Below are positions 59,401-64,000 of a DNA stretch of 64,000 bases, in pieces; the stretch's first letter is position 1, and every line of letters begins with the position of its first letter. Source of the stretch: Hydractinia symbiolongicarpus (lineage: Eukaryota > Cnidaria > Hydrozoa > Anthoathecata > Hydractiniidae); the NCBI RefSeq assembly GCF_029227915.1, contig NC_079875.1, positions 8,985,001 to 9,049,000 on the forward strand. Direction: 5' to 3'. The notes beneath the pieces are model-generated. The model had not been told where the DNA came from and made no database searches. It saw nothing but the letters and a program-made list of their open reading frames with translations. The translations under genes were made by a program, and so were the position numbers.

Positions 59401-62400
59401 CGAAAACTGAAGCCGGTCCTGTAAAGGTGAAAAAATAATTTGAGATTTGCGTCAAAAATAGTAAAAACAAGATCCTGTAATTGTCATTATTATGAATCAA
59501 TACCGTTTCCATAAAAATGACTGTAATGCTTCACAACACCTAAGGTATTATTTTACGTGAATATTCTTTACCATCTGCACTTTATAATGACAAAAAATTA
59601 CTAAAATCATGCATGTAGCGCAGCACTGTGTGGGAGACAGATGTATGTTCATTAGTTGATATCAAGTCGTGGTGCTCTTCTGTGAATGTCCTATAGTTTC
59701 TCGCAATAGAAGCTTTAAGGGACACAAAAAAGACGCCACAGAGGAGAATGTTCATTCTGTCGGAAGGTGAAGATCTCATTTGTTATACTCTGTTTTTTCC
59801 AATCAGACAAAAAATAAATTTAACGAGCAAATTTAATGCTTGTTTCGCAAATATTTATATACGAAGAGTTTTATACTACAAAGCCATAAAAACAAATGCA
59901 CCAATAAAATTCCTATGAAATCTCTTGACCTGACAAAATTTTGACTTCGTTGGCACTAGATAGGTTGATTTAACAGATTTTTTACCAATTTTGCCGACCT
60001 TCACCGACCGAATGAGCACCCCAAAAGGAGGAGTGTGATAAGAGGAATTATGATACCTTGGTGGAAGTGCACTAGTCGATACTCTTCTACGTGCTTGTTC
60101 CCTGTAAAATGTAGTTGATGAAAAGATGAATTATTCGAATGCTATGTGCAGGTTAATACGTGCATGGTACTATTCTACGTTACACTTGTGTGAATGTTAT
60201 GATAGTGTTTTGTTTAACGCAGTCATTAGTAGAATGGTTTTCAAATTCAGTTTTCAAAATTACTTGTTGCGCAGGTTAGTATTTAGTAACTCTTCTTGAC
60301 TCTCCTCCACAAAATCCTGATTCACTTCAAAATTCAAAATACTACTAGAGTGCGAAAACTTTCGAAAAGTTCGTCACAAATCGTGCGTCATCTCAGGTGG
60401 TTAGGAAATCAACTTACTTTTCTGTTTCAAGATTTTTTCCCAGCTTTTCAATTGAAACACTTGATTGCGATTTCTTCACTTCGGTATCGTAAGACACGCA
60501 ACGAACGAGACTAAATAAAAAAAATAAACATTATTATCAATCATGGGAGGGACCGGGAGAAAGGGGGGGGGGGGGCAGCAGGGGGAGGGAAAGTGGTTGG
60601 AGGGTAGGTGGTAGGGGTAGCGTTTATAAATTTACATTTAGTTATGTTCCAAAACGCGAGATATTCCACGCAAGAGGGTAAAATAGAACGTTCTGATTAA
60701 CTTGCCAAAACAGAATACAATCCTGCTTTTGTTCGCGCGAAATTACATTAGCCAACTAAAATGCTTAAAATTACCCCGCGCGTAATAATCCTCTCAGCGG
60801 AGAACGACTTTTTTACACAACTGAAATTTAAAGTACATATCTAACGAAATGGTATGGAACATCCCGGAATAAATGCTAGTGACATGAAAACTCCTTCTTG
60901 GTGTTTACATTATTGAACTAATATACTACGTATCATCATATGTGGTGGAGAGAGGAAATAAGCAGAAAATTGATGAATAAACGGTGATATAATGGCCGTG
61001 ATTTTCTTCATGTTCCGTCTACAGTGCAGATAAACAATGCTTAACTAAGGCTTGAGTTACACACGCGCACAATTCTAAATTCATATTCACACATGTTTAA
61101 ATATCTAATGTTGCACAAAATAAGCTTAATACGTAATGATGTCACGACATTCTCCAAGTCCTAGACAAATGCCAATTTTCTGTAAAGACATTGATGATGC
61201 TACGCAACCAGAAATCGGGAAATAAAATTTGAATAAAGGACAATTTGCGCGAAAATAATCAATTCGAAATGATTCGCGAAAGTTAAATGCTTACATTTAA
61301 GTATTTGAATTACAAAAGCAGTCTTGAAAAATCATAAAGCAGAGTTATTGTACTTTCTTTTAAAGTTTGGCACCATTTTCCATAAAAATTTGAGACTCAT
61401 CTAGAGAGTTAATTAAAGGAATGACAAAGAGCAACTTACATATCGCCGCACATATCTTCATGTGTGATCACATCAAAGTTGCTCTCACTGAAGAAAGTAA
61501 TTGTTCTGTGTTTTACACATATCTACTTGAAATTTTATCAAAGAGAAGGAAGAGGTGTAGTGTGTTGTATTAATTAAAAAGTGTCGTGCGATAATTTTTC
61601 GTGTGTATCGTTTTTACGTCCTTAAATTTCCCCCGCATGCAATTAGAAGTCGTGTTCTGAGTAAGAACTTTTGCGTTGGTTAAGCAGTAAATTTACATGT
61701 CATTTTGCTAATAAGTGCTAGTGCGATGTTAATAGCAGTCAACGGTATGTGTGCAGTTCAACCTCGTTTCCAGGGTCCTCACCTAAATTGAACGCCGTTC
61801 CAATACCAGAAAAGATATAAGAAACCCTGATGACTACCCTAAGAAAAAATACCATAAGAACGAGGTTGTGTGCAAAATGCCCTAGGGACGAGGTTGTGTG
61901 CAGTTGTACTGTATGATGCATATAATGATTTGGATCGTCGAGTGCATGGAGAGAAAACGGGCTTGCAATGCAAATTTTTTACGACAGAGTGTTACTACCG
62001 GTCTCCTCCATGGAGTGCTACTACATTACATACCTGTCGTCGTGTACTGCTGATTTTGTCGGCAGATAATCCAGATCAATGCCACCTGTAATAGTTTTTC
62101 GGCGATCTAAACGAAAAATTAAATACTTTTTTAAGCAGAAACTTCGTTGGGAAAAAGTAACGAAATTTGCGACAGGAGGCAAAAACGTCCGCGGGAAAAT
62201 TTTGTTTCGGACGCGTACGCTTTTCAGGAATCTAACGAAAAGTTGATTAGTTTTGCTATTCCCGAAAAAATCTTTAGGACATAGAGCAATTCCGCAAAAA
62301 TACAACTTTTTTCATCTCCTTAAAAAGGGTTCAAAAAAGGTAATAAAAGTGGAAAGAAAATACCAAACAAACCAGGTAGAATACACCAATCAAACACCAA

Positions 62401-63628
62401 AAGTGAAAGTAAAAAGTAAAAACGACTTACCTTCGTCGAGTGTGTTTTTGTCCTTCTTCTCCATCTCCAGCGAAGACATCGACTTTGCTTTTTTAAACGA
62501 AATGCGACTCAACAAAGATGGCTTCTTCGTAATGCGCACAAATTCCTCCTGACTTGACGTCGACGAACATCGGGATATTTGAACGTCGTTTAACGATAAT
62601 AACGAAGACGCACGATAAGAACCGTTCGAGAATTTCTCGCTACCTGAGCGCGAACGCGATTTGGTCGAGTCACATTCAGACGTTAACGATTCTTCACTTC
62701 CATTTGTACCGTTCACGCTTAGCTGACTGGTCGAAGACATTTCGGAATTTAACCCGTCTCCGTCAACCTCCGTCATAAGTGCATCCAGACTATGACCTCT
62801 AGTTAGACTGCTCTCAGGTGTATTGACTAGCGCATTAGAGCCACCTTGGTACATTTCAACAATACCTTGCCGTTCGACCATTTTTAAATTTTCAAAACTA
62901 TCTGATAACGGCCTGTCTTTTTTCGCGCCGCTTCTTTTTAATATACCGACCCGTTTCGGTGGATGAGGAGGTAAATCCGACAATGAACGTGTTTGAGTCG
63001 ACGACACTAAACCGTCGTGTTTAGGCCGACGCATTACAGGCGAAACATCAGCTTTTAGTTCTTCTTCAGTTTCCTCTGTTACAGATTCAAGTTTGAAATA
63101 ATTTGCAGAATCCGCTACGTCAGGATCACCTTCTACCGTGGCCACACTCTCCTCACTGTTTTCGATAACAATTTCAGTAACAGGTATAGCTTCCTCAAAT
63201 GAAGTGGGTAAGATCTCGATGACCTCAGCTTCCGTCACCTCAATTGTGCTCACTGAAACATTGCTTAACCGACGTGAATAATCTACCTTAGAATCTTCTT
63301 CCGAAACTTCTTTCTGCTCCACTGACTGTGTCTGTTGTGGTTCTTCGGAAAAAACAGATTCTTGATTTTGGATTGGCTCGGACTCGGTATTCTCAGAGTC
63401 TTCTACACACTTGTCTTCTTCTTTCTTTTCATCGATTTCGTTTTCAGTTTTTTCGGGAATATATTCGGTATCCTTAGCAAGTTCTTTTTCTTCTATTTTA
63501 TTTTCTTGACTCGAATCGAGTGTTTTATCGAGTAAATCTTCACTCGAAGAATCGTTTATGCTCACCTCAACGTAACTGTCTTCTGGCAGTTGATCTAAAA
63601 AATTAAACAGTGAACGAAAATCTTTCAT
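38413..63628 (-). CDS. Lbc-type Rho guanine-nucleotide exchange factor (DH-PH)
   Basis: A multi-exon gene that I joined by GT-AG junctions. All 33 core exons keep phase and sum to 4095 nt, 1364 residues plus stop. The middle holds a Dbl-homology domain (about 697-885) and a pleckstrin-homology domain (about 910-1035), preceded by a low-complexity, acidic and serine-rich N-terminus and followed by coiled coils. WSELVDKKV..., KRQDVIYELIQTE, ECITYVTIRMTKYPLLIE, PLKNLMVREVA and ACPEEE are characteristic of the Lbc subfamily (ARHGEF2, AKAP13, ARHGEF18, ARHGEF28), cytoplasmic activators of RhoA-type GTPases in actin and microtubule control. Which of these it is orthologous to cannot be settled by eye. 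Start at 63628 is the first in-frame ATG but its context is weak; upstream exons may lie outside the window. Confidence 0.92.
39481..40913 (+). CDS. Ankyrin-repeat protein, nested in RhoGEF intron
   Basis: A two-exon gene: exon 1 39481-39640 (ATG to phase-1 donor GTAAAG), exon 2 40447-40913 (acceptor CACCATAG), 627 nt in all, 208 residues. A short basic N-terminus (LKSFSKQRSKRERLKK) precedes five ankyrin repeats plus a partial sixth, with classic GNTPLHLAVQKNHTDIV, TALHIAA and GADVN motifs (GADISIKNK in the fifth). It ends soon after the last repeat (VKWLS). No other domain, signal peptide or membrane segment. The whole gene lies on the opposite strand inside the 3.2-kb last intron of the RhoGEF. 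Small ankyrin-only proteins are usually adaptors or inhibitors; the partner cannot be deduced. No AATAAA was noticed close after the stop. Confidence 0.85.
40914..41952. other. 3' flank of the ankyrin gene
   Basis: No further exon could be supported on either strand between the ankyrin stop and RhoGEF exon 32. The ORF at 41230-41415 has no recognisable features. Confidence 0.4.
42337..42357 (-). CDS. Candidate 21-bp RhoGEF microexon (31b)
   Basis: A 21-nt segment encoding DNLSALV between an AAG acceptor (weak pyrimidine tract) and a GTAAGTAT donor. Phase 0 on both sides, as required between exons 31 and 32. Its sequence would extend the coiled-coil lead-in. Confidence 0.4.
44548..46414 (-). 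CDS. RhoGEF exons 22-25: PH domain
   Basis: Exons 46252-46414, 45981-46066, 45146-45282 and 44548-44597. Pleckstrin-homology fold typical of Lbc GEFs: a long first strand region with LFHKRSRLLYDKKTVLRGKS, MIVLAEKIIFFQDNGGKLQL, PVLPLKNLMVREVATDNKA (the hydrophobic strand that in relatives also binds activated Rho), LFLVSTS...QIYEIVC, and the C-terminal helix KKEFMPKLQGFIKACPEEE. Most PH domains have a Trp in that helix (usually in a W-based motif); here Phe occupies the position. Confidence 0.9.
45340..45930. repeat. Dispersed repeat, intronic copy 1
   Basis: Shares diverged but colinear words with 55780-56120: TTGTAATTCAGCATTTTAAG versus TTGTGATTTAGCATATTAAG, TTTCTGCACTTATTT, TTTATAGC.TTA, and CGCAAATGCAGAGTGCC versus CGCAAATGCACAGTGCC. 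Both lie in RhoGEF introns. Probably an old transposon family without detectable ends. Confidence 0.5.
46645..49856 (-). CDS. RhoGEF exons 14-21: DH (catalytic) domain
   Basis: Exons 49742-49856, 49602-49654, 49271-49364, 48344-48429, 47673-47798, 47435-47552, 47300-47349 and 46645-46695. The Dbl-homology helices are all present: CR1 as RQDVIYELIQTEAQYVRVLQ with the conserved Glu that contacts the GTPase switch, the middle region FPLIDDLIEL and VYGHFCSHHLEAV, CR3 as CITYVTIRMTKYPLLIEAII, and the long last helix LKLVKEVLKAVDEAVNIYEQ. CR3 has TIR where relatives have TQR. The role is to eject GDP from Rho GTPases. A 583-bp DNA transposon sits in the intron between exons 16 and 17. Confidence 0.92.
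48617..49199. mobile_element. 583-bp non-autonomous DNA transposon in intron 16
   Basis: The termini CAGGCCATTTCGT (48617-48629) and ACGAAATGGCCTG (49187-49199) are perfect inverses. Similarity continues inward imperfectly through AGGCGTGCG and GATCGCACGC-like words. ATAGTA flanks both ends exactly (48611-48616 and 49200-49205), a 6-bp target duplication. No ORF. The CAGG.. start resembles hAT elements, of which some groups make short duplications. Confidence 0.8.
50068..50390. mobile_element. 323-bp non-autonomous DNA transposon in intron 12
   Basis: The termini CAGGGTTCCTAC (50068-50079) and GTGGGAACCCTG (50379-50390) are inverses with one mismatch. CTAAA flanks both ends (50063-50067 and 50391-50395). 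The interior is purine-rich (TTTGAGGAG, GAGGAG words), non-coding. The terminal CAGGGT and 5-bp duplication match the element at 876-1148. Confidence 0.75.
50444..54774 (-). CDS. RhoGEF exons 9-13: linker before DH
   Basis: Exons 54698-54774, 54361-54482, 54179-54241, 51750-51820 and 50444-50469, phases 1-0-2-2-1-0. They encode a basic segment (LPNKLEKATFLTKRGTSFRT), a Lys/Asn/Ser-rich region, an acidic patch (LHEEPHESDTQ) and SLDSIHKSSYDDDID. Exon 13 is a 26-bp microexon (AYIAEENSE). A further 33-bp phase-preserving candidate lies in the intron between exons 11 and 12. Confidence 0.85.
53264..53296 (-). CDS. Candidate 33-bp RhoGEF microexon (11b)
   Basis: Acceptor TTTGGATTTAG, 33 nt, strong donor GTAAGTAGG. 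It enters and leaves in phase 2, like exons 11 and 12. Inclusion would insert FQRKLNRQASV (with the flanking codons), a basophilic-kinase or 14-3-3-like site. It sits alone in a 2.36-kb intron. Confidence 0.55.
55780..56120. repeat. Dispersed repeat, intronic copy 2
   Basis: The counterpart of 45340-45930, in the large intron between exons 8 and 9, in the same orientation and more compact. Confidence 0.5.
57355..57930 (+). pseudogene. LINE C-terminal fragment in RhoGEF intron
   Basis: The 163-codon ORF 57355-57846 matches the end of non-LTR retrotransposon polyproteins: RLYEACVRSVMLYGSETWAV, a DRLERNDMRMVRWMCNASL block, RLNWLGHLERMEEDNW, and GRPRKTWQEVI. It is 5'-truncated: the reverse transcriptase palm and any endonuclease are missing. 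A short 3' UTR (CCCATGCTAGCATGGAAAA...) ends in GAATGAAGGAATGAATG near 57930, a microsatellite-like tail. Orientation is opposite to the host gene, so it would be removed with the intron. Clade not assigned. Confidence 0.85.
58207..62085 (-). CDS. RhoGEF exons 2-8: N-terminal linker
   Basis: Exons: 62034-62085, 61440-61487, 60418-60510, 60057-60101, 59073-59160, 58450-58521, 58207-58240. All acceptors are AG. Donors are GTATGT, GTAAGT, GTAAGT, GTATCA, GTGCGT, GTAAGA and GTAAGT. Phases chain as 1-2-2-2-2-0-0-1. They encode a linker with LDYLPTKSAVHDD, NFDVITHEDMCGD, a Ser/Lys-rich segment, a strongly acidic run (QEDEDTDEGTSFE) and lysine-rich clusters (KQKKRYGLFRGKPKEKK). No C1 domain is seen, although some Lbc relatives have one. 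An in-phase 51-bp exon candidate lies between exons 7 and 8. Confidence 0.8.
58316..58366 (-). CDS. Candidate 51-bp RhoGEF exon (7b)
   Basis: TTTTCAG acceptor, 17 in-frame codons (SQKEKKDHRERKDSDAK), then a weak GTGACT donor. It is phase 0 on both sides, matching exons 7 and 8, so it can be included or skipped without a frame change. Its lysine-rich content resembles the flanking exons. Confidence 0.55.
59205..59438 (+). CDS. Hypothetical 77-residue ORF, intronic, antisense
   Basis: Opens with MKLVDPNYTGPKLTPAHFKA and ends in a lysine-rich tail (KTKKKKKEG...EAGPVKVKK). Composition and the locally higher GC look more protein-like than neighbouring intron sequence. No domain recognised; no TATA or splice support seen. 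It converges with the ORF at 59582-59779. Confidence 0.25.
   Translation: MKLVDPNYTGPKLTPAHFKAVLAFFYGQTLIDTSNGDASNATQLKLPREKTKKKKKEGLILYHSETKTEAGPVKVKK
59582..59779 (-). CDS. Hypothetical short secreted peptide ORF
   Basis: 65 codons in the intron between RhoGEF exons 5 and 6, same strand. A second ATG (59755) begins MNILLCGVFFVSLKASIARN, which looks like a signal peptide with cleavage after ASIA. A TATATAAATA sequence on the same strand (about 59851-59860) lies ~75 bp before the first ATG, and a CCAAT-like element is between them. The remaining ~40 residues have no Cys and no recognised motif. It may be a tiny gene or an alternative transcript start; it could also be chance. Confidence 0.25.
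   Translation of the reverse strand: MRSSPSDRMNILLCGVFFVSLKASIARNYRTFTEEHHDLISTNEHTSVSHTVLRYMHDFSNFLSL
60545..60620 (+). repeat. G-run tract in intron 3
   Basis: Many G-runs of three or more, including a run of about thirteen G's (60563-60575), within 76 bp. The G-rich strand is the template strand of the RhoGEF gene. It has quadruplex potential and could hinder polymerases or be an assembly-sensitive homopolymer. Confidence 0.8.
61759..61896. mobile_element. Foldback MITE, CAACCTCG family, 9-bp duplication
   Basis: Left arm CAACCTCGTTTCCAGGGTC (61759-61777), right arm GCCCTAGGGACGAGGTTG (61879-61896). An extra internal right-type arm ends at about 61868. The element is bracketed by an exact TGTGCAGTT on both sides (61750-61758 and 61897-61905). 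It lies in the intron between RhoGEF exons 2 and 3. Confidence 0.75.
62431..63628 (-). CDS. RhoGEF exon 1: acidic/serine-rich N-terminus
   Basis: A 1198-nt exon, residues 1-399, ending in phase 1 at a GTAAGT donor (62430-62425). The first ~190 residues are Glu-rich and disordered in character (EEKELAKDTEYIPEKTENEI). After these comes a proline/basic stretch (LPPHPPKRVGILKRSG) and then many Ser-rich, RxxS-like motifs (GHSLDAL, RASSLLSL, AKSMSSLEME) that look like kinase or 14-3-3 sites. The frame stays open 5' of the ATG to a TGA at about 63670, and a TGTAG acceptor-like site near 63645 could make this an internal exon. Confidence 0.85.
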
Positions 63629-63639
63629 ATAGTCATACA

Positions 63640-64000
63640 GACCCTCTAACTTTTCTACAACATTCGTAGTAATTCAGGAAATATCAGTAATTCAGGCAAG
63701 AACCAATGGTCAAACACACCCTCTAACTTTATCTACATTGATTGAAATTCACGCAACAATCATAGGTCACGCGCAACCTCTATCTTTATCTACATACGTC
63801 ACAATTTAAGCAACAATCATTGTTCACAAAACCTTAAACTTCATTCACATGATATTATTGGCAAACTTCATTCACACGACAGTGTAGGCAATAATCATTT
63901 TCCAGACAACCTGAAAACAACCCGCGTGACAATTTGGCAACAATTAATGGTCACACAACCTTAGACTGCATCCACATGACAATATAAGCAACAAATAATG
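63640..64000. repeat. ~50-57-bp degenerate minisatellite, right edge
   Basis: Six or more units with the pattern AACAATCATNGGTCACACAA, then CCTNNAACTTNATCCACATG, then ACAATNTAGGC, continuing past the window. The first, most diverged unit (ACCCTCTAACTTTTCTACAA) overlaps the 5' boundary of RhoGEF exon 1. Confidence 0.75.

Overview
Eukaryotic, AT-rich, intron-bearing DNA, most likely from an early-branching metazoan and probably a cnidarian. The evidence is AT-rich GT-AG introns, one large animal-type Rho guanine-nucleotide exchange factor (RhoGEF) gene, and an animal-type mix of LINE and Penelope-like retroelements with short inverted-repeat DNA transposons. The species cannot be named from sequence alone. 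There are no operons, prophages or CRISPR arrays.

Layout. 1-0.75 kb: an OB-fold-like coding remnant. 0.9-1.15 kb: a short DNA transposon. 2.37-3.3 kb: a decayed Penelope-like GIY-YIG endonuclease fragment. 6.1-9.95 kb: a tRNA-derived SINE abutting a minus-strand CR1/L2-type LINE that has two internal deletions. 10.4-12.06 kb: an unrecognised cluster of short cysteine-rich ORFs. 12.45-14.25 kb: a ~20-bp satellite, followed by a GT-rich degenerate repeat and a 17-bp perfect hairpin. 15.0-16.4 kb: a very decayed reverse transcriptase. 16.44-34.5 kb: a large direct duplication (copy A ~7.1 kb, copy B ~10.9 kb). Each copy holds, in order, a ~130-bp repeat array, a unique segment with a hairpin, an array of 45-bp units with a complementary stem, a foldback, and a CAAC-rich low-complexity tract. 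34.5-38.4 kb: intergenic, with small foldback elements and a C2H2 zinc-finger-like remnant.

38.4-63.6 kb is the main gene. It lies on the minus strand and I could assemble it exon by exon: 33 core exons with consistent splice phases, 4095 nt including the stop, 1364 residues. The DH-PH module is of the Lbc type (the ARHGEF2/AKAP13/ARHGEF18/ARHGEF28 group), so the product should activate Rho-type GTPases. Three extra phase-neutral exons (51, 33 and 21 bp) look like optional or missed exons. The last large intron contains a complete two-exon ankyrin-repeat gene on the opposite strand. Other introns carry a LINE C-terminal fragment, two inverted-repeat DNA transposons with target duplications, a G-run tract, and two short ORFs of unknown status. 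The far right end is a ~50-57-bp minisatellite that runs up to the RhoGEF first coding exon, so the true 5' end may lie outside the window.
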